Source: Paenibacillus turpanensis (GTDB taxonomy: Bacteria > Bacillota > Bacilli > Paenibacillales > YIM-B00363). From it: 64,000 bases of DNA. The stretch's first letter is position 1; every line of letters starts with the position of its first letter. The notes under the pieces are model-generated. The model did not search any database, was not told where the DNA came from, and worked only from the letters and a program-made list of their open reading frames with translations. The position numbers and the translations under genes were made by a program. Shown piece after piece: positions 34,991 to 42,531 of the stretch. The stretch lies in NCBI RefSeq assembly GCF_011421635.1, contig NZ_WTLI01000024.1:1-64000 (forward strand), given 5' to 3'.

Positions 34991-35031
34991 AAAAAGGTCG
35001 TCTAGGTTTTATCCTAAATGACCTTTTTTCA
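34991..35031. terminator. terminator after the RHS relic
   Basis: AAAAAGGTC pairs with GACCTTTTTT, with an inner TAGG/CCTA pair. The T6 run on the plus strand and the A5 run on the other side allow bidirectional action, serving the converging small gene too. Confidence 0.75.
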
Positions 35032-35220
35032 ATTAAAAAGTTTTATAATAATGCTTAATGATAATGAGAAAATTATGGCAATTACCATTATTTGTTTATC
35101 GAAATAATGATTCCAAACAATGGTTTTTCCGAAAAATGTATCAATGATTAATAAGAGAAAAGTACGAAATAAGAATAGTAGAAAAAATCCAAAAAAATAA
35201 ACGATAAATGGTAATTCCAT
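35029..35220 (-). CDS. small membrane protein (63 aa)
   Basis: This short protein is mostly hydrophobic, with two membrane segments (FIVYFFGFFLLFLFRTFLLL and VIAIIFSLSLSIIIKLF). GGAGG lies about 8 bases before the ATG at 35220. It converges on the RHS relic. A membrane immunity protein for the lost toxin is conceivable, but immunity genes normally follow their toxin on the same strand, so this is a guess. AT-rich, like the RHS tip region. Confidence 0.5.
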   Translation of the reverse strand: MELPFIVYFFGFFLLFLFRTFLLLIIDTFFGKTIVWNHYFDKQIMVIAIIFSLSLSIIIKLFN

Positions 35221-35878
35221 ACTAAATTACCTCCAATATATGATTGTGAACATTATACTATACTTCCACCATGGATGTATAAGACGACAGCTGTCACCTT
35301 GCAGTTGAATAATTTCACTCTTGTGAAGGATCGGTCTAGGATTGCCGTTGTAATTGCCTGGATCACCAAGCAACCCTGCCCATTCCCTCGGCCACCAGAA
35401 GAGTGCAATCTGACATCCTAGCATAGGAATAACGTATTTGTTCAAGAGAACTGGCCTTTCATCAAGCTAGCTCTCTTTTTTTGCGTTTTTTCGGCGTTAG
35501 GGACTACACGGTGGACTTGAATGTTATCGGCTTAAGAGGGCAGCTGTCATTCAGAACTTTTTCAGCATTTTGGGAATAATCCACACTGCTCGTAGCGTGC
35601 TCGCCAACACTGAATTTATCGTTACTGAATCAGGCGACATAGGTCGCAAGGAACCGGTAGAATTGTTCAATATCACAGGCATGCAGATTTCATGTATTTG
35701 CGAACGTTAATTTGCGGAATACTCCAATTCAAAAAGACGATATTGGAGACATTCCCGCTTTCCATTATCGCGGTTTGATCTTGACCGGGGCTTCCTATCC
35801 AAGATTCCGCAATTAAGAAATCTTTGGAAGCTTTAGAGGGCGCAACTATTGAAAACGAATCAGAAACTGTGCTAACAT
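35221..35878. other. degraded intergenic stretch
   Basis: About 660 bases without a convincing gene. A 72-codon minus-strand frame (start 35445) lacks a ribosome site. On the plus strand short stop-interrupted stretches such as DIGDIPAFHYRGLILTGASY (about 35735-35800) look like remnants of a lost gene, but I cannot identify it. The region continues the relic zone on its left. Confidence 0.45.
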
Positions 35879-35902
35879 AAAAGATACCGATCGGTTTCTT
35901 TT
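35879..35902. promoter_or_regulatory. TetR-type operator palindrome
   Basis: A 24-base palindrome with two symmetric mismatched positions: AAAAGA, T, ACCGATCGGT, T, TCTTTT. The ACCGATCGGT core is typical of TetR-family operators. It lies 55 bases before the HD-domain gene, whose downstream neighbour is a damaged TetR gene. Confidence 0.7.
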
Positions 35903-35956
35903 ATGTGTTACCATAGATATACTTATTTATTTAACGAGGAGAGTAGTTACATACAC

Positions 35957-36532
35957 ATGAATTCTCTGTTTATTGTTCCAGAAAGCAAGTTGTCCGTTGA
36001 TGCGACTCATTATGTACGAGAACTTTCGACCCAGACCCTATTCAATCATTTGATAAGAACATATGCTTTTGGTTATATGATCGCTCAGAAGAATGATCTG
36101 AACATTGATATGGAATTGCTGTATCTCGGTTCCATCATGCATGATTTAGGCTTGACCGAACCATTCGCAGACAGGGAGCGTACTTTTGAAATCGAGGGCG
36201 GAGAGGCGGCTTGTCATTTCTTAGTTCAACATGGTTACCCAATCGAAAAGGCGGAAATCGTGCAAAAAGCGGTCGAACTGCACGCCACCGTCGAAGCGGA
36301 AAAAAACCAGCCTGAGATTGCACTGGTACATTTAGGGGTTATGGTTGATGCAGGTTTTCGGGTCGATCTTTTTCCGAAAGATCTTATTCACCAAGTCATC
36401 GAAGAATACCCGCGTCTCGGGATTAATCAAAAAATGATTGAGCATTTTACTTACCAGCTTCAGAAAAAAAACGATACAAAATTGATTCAGATTATCGAAG
36501 CAGCCAAACATCATTCCCATTTCAGTGAATGA
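35957..36532 (+). CDS. HD-domain hydrolase (cyanamide hydratase-like)
   Basis: This 191-residue protein has the HD metal-binding pattern: His in LFNHLIRTYAFG, HD in LGSIMHDLGLTEPF, and later His residues in VELHATVE. This arrangement resembles the cyanamide hydratase/diguanylate-unrelated HD group of small-molecule hydrolases. The ATG at 35957 fits the family start, though GAGGAGA is 15 bases away; the upstream ATG at 35903 overlaps the operator and has no ribosome site. It is followed by a TetR gene, probably its former repressor. Confidence 0.75.
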   Translation: MNSLFIVPESKLSVDATHYVRELSTQTLFNHLIRTYAFGYMIAQKNDLNIDMELLYLGSIMHDLGLTEPFADRERTFEIEGGEAACHFLVQHGYPIEKAEIVQKAVELHATVEAEKNQPEIALVHLGVMVDAGFRVDLFPKDLIHQVIEEYPRLGINQKMIEHFTYQLQKKNDTKLIQIIEAAKHHSHFSE

Positions 36533-36552
36533 TGCAATCCGGAGGTGGAGAC

Positions 36553-36923
36553 ATGAAAAAAGGCGAGCAAACCCGCAGACACATCATTAGCAAATCAGCC
36601 GAGCTTTTTAACCTGCAAGGATATGCCGGTGTCTCTCTCAACGAAATCACAAATGCTACGGGCTTTCAGAAAGGGGGCATCTATAAACATTTCGTCAATA
36701 AAGATGAAATTGCAATGGAAGCCTTTGAATATGCCGCCGAGACTGTACTGAGGGGATAACGAATGGGGAATTCAAGTCCAGCATCGATCAAGACAGCATA
36801 GCCTCTTTTCTTATTGTCGCGCTTGAAGGCGGAATTATGCTGAGCAACCTTGAAGAAGACAATCGGCATATTCATTACAGTACGAATCATATTTCTGCTT
36901 TTTTGAAGACATTGGTAGCCTAA
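36553..36923 (+). pseudogene. TetR-family repressor with internal deletion
   Basis: GGAGGTGG leads to ATG 36553 and an intact N-terminal helix-turn-helix domain: MKKGEQTRRHIISKSAELFN, then GVSLNEITNATGFQKGGIYKHF. The frame stops at 36757. Just after, in another frame, the C-terminal end of a TetR protein follows (GEFKSSIDQDSIASFLIVAL, then EGGIMLSNLEEDNRHIHYST) up to TAA 36921. Some 60-70 middle residues are missing, so ligand binding and dimerisation should be lost. Confidence 0.75.
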
Positions 36924-36976
36924 CCTATGCATTTAGTTGACTACCTACCAATTCACGCTAACCCCAGGAGAACAAC

Positions 36977-37669
36977 ATGCGGTCAAGAATTGAAACCGGA
37001 GGTTACGGTCCATTGAATAACATTGAATCATGTTACCGATTTATGGTCGGAATCTGTATGTTATTGATCCTTTACATCATTGTAAAGAACTATATTATTG
37101 ATTTTGAATTTGAGGGATTTTTAAGCCATAAAACGGGAGTCAAGCATAGGCTGAATCTCACGGTTTGGTTAAACGTAGTGTATGTTCATATCGGTTTTGC
37201 CTGCATAGCTATGGCGGTTGGGCTGCTTAATTTTTCATATCGCATCTATCATAATAGACGCAGGCTCCACCGTATCAACGGATATATTTATGTTGTGTCT
37301 GTGTTTATCGTTGTGCTTACTTCCGGATACTTAGCTCCGCACGCCACTGGAGGAAAAATAACCAGCATTGGCTTTAATGTACTAAATATAATATGGCTGT
37401 ACGTGACCACAGTGGCGATGATTCACATCAAGAAGAAAAGAATTATCCAACATCGAAACTGGATGGTCCGAAGTTATGTCTTCTGTTATACGAATCTGAC
37501 AATTCATCTTGTTACTGCGCTACTCAATCAAGGATTTGGATACGAATACGTATCAAGCTACACAATTGGCGTCTATGCCTCCATCGTGCTGCTGCTAACT
37601 ATTTCCGAGCTTGTCATCCGAAAGATATCAGATGAAAGGCTTATCGGAAGAGCTACACATATATCCTAA
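36977..37669 (+). CDS. DUF2306 membrane protein
   Basis: This is a 230-residue protein with six or seven hydrophobic segments and a HxxxG-like pattern of the DUF2306 family: HRLNLTVWLNVVYVHIGFAC, YHNRRRLHRINGYIYVVSVF, then HRNWMVRSYVFCYTNLTIHL. Conserved histidines on helix ends suggest a cytochrome-b561-like or heme-binding fold, but this is not established. AGGAG lies 6 bases before the ATG. It stands alone after the TetR relic. Confidence 0.75.
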   Translation: MRSRIETGGYGPLNNIESCYRFMVGICMLLILYIIVKNYIIDFEFEGFLSHKTGVKHRLNLTVWLNVVYVHIGFACIAMAVGLLNFSYRIYHNRRRLHRINGYIYVVSVFIVVLTSGYLAPHATGGKITSIGFNVLNIIWLYVTTVAMIHIKKKRIIQHRNWMVRSYVFCYTNLTIHLVTALLNQGFGYEYVSSYTIGVYASIVLLLTISELVIRKISDERLIGRATHIS

Positions 37670-37955
37670 ATAAATGTTTTAAGTCCAGTTGTTTTTAGAG
37701 TATTATGGTGGATCGGAGTTGAAAAGGTAAATTCTGAACCAAAGATAGAGTTAGAACCAGAATTAAGCGATAAACTTCTAAATAAATGACGGTGTATAAA
37801 CTTTTGCCTATTGCCAACCGAATAGAAAGATTCACTCACCCGCAACATAAATAATGGTAAAAAAGAGATAGCAGGTGATGTTTGTTAGTTGATATAATAG
37901 AGTCAATCATTAACATATAGAGGTTAAGAAGTTTCTCTCCATAAAGGAGGCTCAG

Positions 37956-38912
37956 ATGAACGAAACAGCATTAGAGCTCCAGTTATTTGATAACTTAAAG
38001 CCGGAGTTAACATCGTTCTGCTACCGAATGCTAGGATCCATCGATGACGCAGACGATGCTGTTCAGGAAACCTTTATTCGTGTTTGGCAAGGCTGGAACT
38101 CGTTCAGGCAGGAATCTTCATTCAAGACGTGGGTTTATCGGATTGCATCAAACCTATGCCTGGACAAGCTCAGACAAGCCAAACGACGCACTCGTCCTGT
38201 TGACTTTTCCGACCCTGCAGTATCCATCATTGAACCCCGCGAAACGCTGCCCGACTCAACTTGGATTTGGCCCGCCCCTGATTTCTCAGCAAATCCAGAG
38301 GATCTATTTATTCGCAAGGATACGCTACAACTTTGTTTTATTACAATCCTACAAACTTTACCTCCTCGACAACGTGCAGTTCTTATTTTGAAGGATGTTT
38401 TCGAATGGACCTCGAAACAGATCGCAGATACTTTAGGAATGTCCCCGGCTGCGGTGAACAGCGCCCTGCAAAGAGCCAGAGAAACGATGGACCGAGCAAA
38501 GCTTCGTTCTAACGAATTTAAAATGGTAAATGAACAACCTGATCATGAGCTGCTGTCACGGTATGTGCAAGCCTTTGAGCAATTTGATATTGATGCGCTG
38601 GTAGCGTTGTTTCATGAGGAAGGCCGTATGTCCATGCCGCCTTTTGCGATGTGGGTGCGCGGCAAGGACGATTTGTTCAAATTCTTTACGCTTACACGCT
38701 GGCATTGTGAGGGATCTCGGTTTTTGCCGATTACGGTGAATGGTGGGTATCCTGCTTTTGCGCAGTATATGCCAAGCAAGGAAGAAGACTGCTTGGTGCC
38801 ATGGGGGATTCACGTCATTGAAAGTAAGGACCAAAAGATATTCCACGTTCAAAATTTTATAAGCACAAAATTATTTTCCCGATTTGGGCTTCCTGAACAA
38901 ATACACCGATGA
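37956..38912 (+). CDS. ECF sigma factor with SnoaL-like C-terminal domain
   Basis: This is a 318-residue protein. Sigma region 2 (LKPELTSFCYRMLGSIDDAD, VQETFIRVWQGW, FKTWVYRIASNLCLD) and region 4 (LPPRQRAVLILKDVFEWTSKQIADTL, SALQRARETM) are followed from about residue 195 by a SnoaL-like domain (LLSRYVQAFEQFDIDALVAL). This architecture is that of ECF sigmas with fused NTF2-like domains (SigX5-like, TIGR02960), which need no anti-sigma and may sense a ligand through the tail. AAAGGAGG is before the ATG. The SRPBCC gene downstream may be a target. Confidence 0.85.
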   Translation: MNETALELQLFDNLKPELTSFCYRMLGSIDDADDAVQETFIRVWQGWNSFRQESSFKTWVYRIASNLCLDKLRQAKRRTRPVDFSDPAVSIIEPRETLPDSTWIWPAPDFSANPEDLFIRKDTLQLCFITILQTLPPRQRAVLILKDVFEWTSKQIADTLGMSPAAVNSALQRARETMDRAKLRSNEFKMVNEQPDHELLSRYVQAFEQFDIDALVALFHEEGRMSMPPFAMWVRGKDDLFKFFTLTRWHCEGSRFLPITVNGGYPAFAQYMPSKEEDCLVPWGIHVIESKDQKIFHVQNFISTKLFSRFGLPEQIHR

Positions 38913-38985
38913 ATTTTGCAATCTCATTTCGTCTAAAGAAGTGAGAAACAAAATAATAAATTTAATATGAGAGGTGTCCTTTACA

Positions 38986-39417
38986 ATGGGAGCAAGCAAT
39001 TCAACGAAAGTAACCGTACAGTCCGTCATTCAAGCACCGATAGAAAAAGTGTGGAGGTATTGGACCGAGCCGCAGCACATCATGAAGTGGAATCAAGCTT
39101 CGGACACATGGCACGCGCCGAAGGCGGAAAACGATCTGCGGGTCGGCGGCAAGTTTCTTACAAGGATGGAAGCGAAGGACGGCAGTGTAGGATTCGATTT
39201 CTTCGGAACGTATGACGTTGTGAAAATGCATGAGCAGATTTCATACACACTTGGCGATGGGCGAAAGGTAGAAATCACCTTCGTCAATCAAGGGGACGAA
39301 ACGAAGGTAGTCGAAACGTTCGACGCAGAAAGCACGCATTCCATTGAAATGCAGCAGGCAGGCTGGCAAGCGATTCTGGACAATTTTAAAAGATATACGG
39401 AAGAGTCCAAGGTTTGA
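38986..39417 (+). CDS. SRPBCC/AHSA1-type protein
   Basis: This is a 143-residue protein with the START-like AHSA1 pattern: VQSVIQAPIEKVWRYWTEPQHIMKWN at the start, LRVGGKFLTRMEAKDGS in the middle, and HSIEMQQAGWQAILDNFKRY at the end. Such proteins bind small hydrophobic ligands; the ligand here is unknown. The ATG at 38986 is 9 bases after GAGGTG. It lies 73 bases after the ECF sigma gene in the same direction. Confidence 0.85.
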   Translation: MGASNSTKVTVQSVIQAPIEKVWRYWTEPQHIMKWNQASDTWHAPKAENDLRVGGKFLTRMEAKDGSVGFDFFGTYDVVKMHEQISYTLGDGRKVEITFVNQGDETKVVETFDAESTHSIEMQQAGWQAILDNFKRYTEESKV

Positions 39418-39429
39418 CCAGTGTAATAG

Positions 39430-39563
39430 GGCCGAAACCTCCAATCCATATCATGCGGAATGTCCCTCGATAAAATGGCACTTGACTTCCATGCTGCAGC
39501 CATCCATGGGCGGGAGCTGTATTGCGAGCCGGCGGATCACGGATTCATGTATCAATACGCCAT
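39430..39563 (+). pseudogene. possible VOC (glyoxalase-like) tail relic
   Basis: In one frame the stretch reads MALDFHAAAIHGRELYCEPA then DHGFMYQYAINV. EPADHGFMYQ resembles the metal-site end of VOC-family proteins. There is no start, ribosome site or upstream domain. I list it with low confidence as a gene remnant. Confidence 0.25.
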
Positions 39564-39570
39564 AAACGTA

Positions 39571-39601
39571 AGACCATCCGAACAGGATGGTCTATATTTT
39601 T
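39571..39601 (+). terminator. rho-independent terminator
   Basis: AGACCATCC (39571-39579) and GGATGGTCT (39585-39593), then ATATTTTT. Confidence 0.75.
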
Positions 39602-39679
39602 AGTTCTTGTAAGGAGGATGGCCATCCTGGTGATCGTGGAAACGCGGTGAAACGTTGAACATCGCCTAAATATATTTTT

Positions 39680-39721
39680 TACAATTTAATTGTTGACAAT
39701 ATTTATTAGATCCCATAATAT
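39680..39721 (+). promoter_or_regulatory. promoter with OhrR-box-like operator
   Basis: TACAATTTAATTGTT (39680-39694) matches 13 of 15 positions of the OhrR half-operator TACAATTAAATTGTA known from Bacillus. It overlaps the -35 box TTGACA (39693-39698); a -10 box TAATAT (39716-39721) follows after 17 bases. OhrR is encoded about 1 kb away and could repress this promoter until oxidised. Confidence 0.6.
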
Positions 39722-39780
39722 GGGTGTATAAGCTTTTGCGATATAAAATTTTGCAAAACCAAAAATGGAGGGATGTACAA

Positions 39781-40617
39781 ATGGCAAAGGTTACGGTTGG
39801 ACATGAGAATGGAACAGCAATCGAGCTTCATTACGAGGATGTAGGAACAGGCAAACCGGTTGTATTGATTCACGGTTGGCCGCTTAGCGGAAGGTCTTGG
39901 GAAAAGCAAGTGCCTGCACTCGTGGAAGCTGGTTTTCGTGTAATCACGTATGATCGCCGCGGGTTTGGTCAGTCTTCCCAGCCTTGGAACGGTTACGACT
40001 ATGATACGTTCGCTGCGGATTTGCATTCCTTGATCCTGCATCTGGACCTTCACGAAGTGACACTGGTTGGGTTTTCAATGGGGGGCGGAGAAGTGTCGCG
40101 TTACATCGGCACTTATGGAACGGATCGTGTGGCAAAAGCGGTGCTGGCTGGCGCAATCCCTCCATTCCTGCACAAATCCTCGGACAACCCGGACGGCGGA
40201 TTCGACGATGCGACAATCACTGGATTCCTTGAAGGGGTCAAGGCCGACCGGTTATCGTTCCTGGATACGTTCACGACCAACTTTTTCGCCTCGGGGGACA
40301 GAACCGATCTGGTTTCCGAAGCGTTTCGACTATATAACCGGGACATTGCAGCTTTCGCGTCGCCGAAAGGTACGCTCGATTGCATCTCGGCATTCAGCTA
40401 CACGGATTTCCGCGGGGATTTGGAGAAATTCAACCTGCCAACGCTTATCCTTCATGGTGACGCCGATGCGATCGTACCGGTTGAGATTAGCGGGCAGAGA
40501 GCGCATGAACAGATCGCAGGCAGCCAGCTAGTGGTGATTAAAGGCGGACCGCACGGCTTCAATGCTACGCACGCTGAGGAATTTAACAATGCATTGGTGA
40601 AATTCTTGAAAGGCTGA
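39781..40617 (+). CDS. alpha/beta hydrolase (haloperoxidase-like)
   Basis: This 278-residue protein has the non-heme haloperoxidase-type alpha/beta fold: oxyanion region VLIHGWPLSGRSWEKQ, DRRGFGQSSQPWNGYDYDTF, nucleophile elbow GFSMGGGEV (Ser99), acid Asp in LHGDADAIVP and His in GGPHGFNATH. Such enzymes are cofactor-free esterases or perhydrolases. GGAGGGA precedes the ATG at 39781; the reading from 39724 overlaps the promoter. The promoter carries an OhrR-like box, so a peroxide-response role is plausible. Confidence 0.9.
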   Translation: MAKVTVGHENGTAIELHYEDVGTGKPVVLIHGWPLSGRSWEKQVPALVEAGFRVITYDRRGFGQSSQPWNGYDYDTFAADLHSLILHLDLHEVTLVGFSMGGGEVSRYIGTYGTDRVAKAVLAGAIPPFLHKSSDNPDGGFDDATITGFLEGVKADRLSFLDTFTTNFFASGDRTDLVSEAFRLYNRDIAAFASPKGTLDCISAFSYTDFRGDLEKFNLPTLILHGDADAIVPVEISGQRAHEQIAGSQLVVIKGGPHGFNATHAEEFNNALVKFLKG

Positions 40618-40689
40618 TTTGGATGAGGAGCTGCGCTTCCCAAGGGGGGCGCAGCTCCAAATATTTTGAGGTACAGAATTCATACCATA

Positions 40690-40778
40690 AAAAAATCCAC
40701 ACCAGCAATCTGAACTGCACCCCAATGGTTAGACACGATCTAACCATTGGGGCACTTCAATCTTGGAGTGGATTTTTC
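40690..40778. repeat. IS-end-like palindrome acting as bidirectional terminator
   Basis: The inner arms CCCCAATGGTTAGA and TCTAACCATTGGGG are perfect around CACGA, the flanks CTGCA/TGAAGTG-like extend them, and the outer arms AAAAATCCAC and GTGGATTTTT close a structure of about 90 bases. TGAACTGCACCCCAATGG resembles the terminal repeat of IS3/IS150-group insertion sequences. No transposase lies between the arms. It falls between converging genes, and the outer T runs suit termination in both directions. Confidence 0.6.
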
Positions 40779-40786
40779 CATGTAGA

Positions 40787-41233
40787 TTATTTGTCCGTAG
40801 TGTTTACATTCCTTAGCAGATGCAATATTGCTGAATTCAGCTGGACAAGCTCCTCTTCCTTCATACCCGAGGCTAGCAGCAGCGATTGTGGAACACAAGC
40901 AGCCTTTTCTTGTAGAGACATGCCTTCCGGCGTGATATGGATGTTCACGACACGTTCATCCTTGGTGTCCCTTTCTCTTCTAAGGAGTCCGGCACTTTCC
41001 ATCCGCTTTAGCATTGGGGTTAGCGTGCCGGTATCAAGATCCAGCGCTTCACCAAGCTCCTTGATCGTACTTTTCTGTTTATCCCACAGCGTGACTAGAA
41101 CTAGATACTGAGGATATGTCAGTTGAAGCTCGTCCAGATAGGGGCGGTAAACCCGCAAGATTGCTCGAGAACAGGCATACAACGAGAAGCATAAATGTTC
41201 TTCAAGTTTAAGGTCATGCTTGTTTGTTTCCAT
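40787..41233 (-). CDS. ohrR: MarR-family organic hydroperoxide sensor OhrR
   Basis: This 148-residue repressor senses organic peroxides by oxidation of an N-terminal cysteine. The family signature LEEHLCFSLYACSR places the reactive Cys at residue 15, as in Bacillus OhrR, with an extra Cys20. LTYPQYLVLVTLWDKQKSTI, KELGEALDLDTGTLTPMLKR and DERVVNIHIT form the winged helix. GAGGTG lies 4 bases before the ATG at 41233. No ohrA gene is in the window; an OhrR-like box lies before the hydrolase it converges with. Confidence 0.88.
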   Translation of the reverse strand: METNKHDLKLEEHLCFSLYACSRAILRVYRPYLDELQLTYPQYLVLVTLWDKQKSTIKELGEALDLDTGTLTPMLKRMESAGLLRRERDTKDERVVNIHITPEGMSLQEKAACVPQSLLLASGMKEEELVQLNSAILHLLRNVNTTDK

Positions 41234-41395
41234 GATGCACCTCGCACAGTCGTTTGTTGTAATTATTACTATGATAACAGAAACCATTCCACGATGATAT
41301 ATTTTCTGAAATAAAATCACTCACAATTTAAATCCTGATGAGATTAGATCAAGGTAGGCGAGTGATTGGATTGGAGATTGTGGCTGCAGCAGCTC

Positions 41396-42343
41396 TCATA
41401 CATCTGCACGTTCTGCCTTTAACATTTTCTCCGCTGTAGGTTTTTGCCCCAACCGATTGGTTCCAATGACTCCCGCTATAATCATCACCGACCCGATCAA
41501 ATGATAAACCGTAACCTCTTCCCCGAGAAATATCGCTCCCGCCGCTATGGAGACGATCGTAGAAAGATTGGTAAAAACGCTCATTTTCGAAGCTTCCATC
41601 TTAGACAGGATATAGTTGGCCAGCAGCGCAGTGACCAGCGAGGAACCGATACCCAAGAAAAGGATCGATAGGACAAAGGTGCCGCTGGAGAGCGGAGTGA
41701 AGAAAAGCTGGAGCGTTCCGGCCGCCGCATGAACGGTGAACGAAATAGCCAGAAACACGGCGAATCCGATTCCCAGCATCAGATAAGTGATTTCCGCCGG
41801 GCGGAACTGCTTGGAAAGCGAGCGCGCCAACACCGTATATCCGGCAAAGGCGACGCAGGTCAATAATAACAACGAAATCCCCGTCAGATTCGACAAATCA
41901 ATGCGGCTGCCCTTCATAACAAAAATGAAGACAACGCCAAACACGGAAAGAAAGATCGACAGTTTTTGTAAAAAGGTCGTTGCTTCTTTTAAAAATACGG
42001 AGGCGACGATCATTGTTACGACCGGAGTGAAGGCGTACAAAATACCTCCCTCAGCGGAGGTGGCGTGCTGCAGCCCAAACGCTTGAAGCGTGAAGAAGGC
42101 AAGCGGGTACATGGTTGCGAGCAGCAGCACTTTATACAGCGGCTTGCCGCGGTATTCAAGCTTTACCCATCCGAACGCTACTGGTACGGACATGACTAAA
42201 AACGAAGCGGCAAAGCGGAATGTCAGAGTGTCGAGCGGACCGGTATATTCGAGCGCGAGCTTGGCAAACAAAAAGGACATTCCAATAATGACCGCGTTAA
42301 GAACGGCGAAAAAATAAGGAAGCCGTAAGTCTCTTGAGTTCAT
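41396..42343 (-). CDS. EamA/DMT-family exporter
   Basis: This 315-residue protein has ten hydrophobic segments arranged as two EamA repeats (NAVIIGMSFLFAKLALEYTG at the start; LLLLTCVAFAGYTVLARSLSK in the second). The FLGEEVTVYHLIGSVMIIAG end is typical. Such exporters move amino acids, metabolites or toxic amines. The ATG at 42343 is 9 bases after GAGGATG. It is divergent from a MocR-type regulator with a perfect palindrome in the gap, so its export substrate may be a PLP-related or amino compound. Confidence 0.85.
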   Translation of the reverse strand: MNSRDLRLPYFFAVLNAVIIGMSFLFAKLALEYTGPLDTLTFRFAASFLVMSVPVAFGWVKLEYRGKPLYKVLLLATMYPLAFFTLQAFGLQHATSAEGGILYAFTPVVTMIVASVFLKEATTFLQKLSIFLSVFGVVFIFVMKGSRIDLSNLTGISLLLLTCVAFAGYTVLARSLSKQFRPAEITYLMLGIGFAVFLAISFTVHAAAGTLQLFFTPLSSGTFVLSILFLGIGSSLVTALLANYILSKMEASKMSVFTNLSTIVSIAAGAIFLGEEVTVYHLIGSVMIIAGVIGTNRLGQKPTAEKMLKAERADV

Positions 42344-42448
42344 GGTTACATCATCCTCTCCTACAGAACGGCAGCGTGTTCGCGAACATCTCAACCGCTG
42401 CTTTGAGGATATGACAATATGGCAGTGCGAACAATGGCATTTTATCAA

Positions 42449-42466
42449 AACTGTATCGATACAGTT
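42449..42466. promoter_or_regulatory. 18-base perfect palindrome, candidate MocR operator
   Basis: AACTGTATCGATACAGTT lies midway between the divergent EamA exporter and the MocR-like regulator. Half-sites containing CTGTA/TACAG are reported in MocR-type operators. The binding protein is inferred from position. Confidence 0.6.
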
Positions 42467-42531
42467 CTTTGTCATTATAGTAAACTGAATAGAGGGAAAC
42501 TAAAAATTTGGGTAAATGATAGGGGCATAGG

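Noticed and set aside
35227-35445. Minus-strand 72-codon frame with tryptophans
   Set aside because: No ribosome site, no family, and it sits in a degraded zone.
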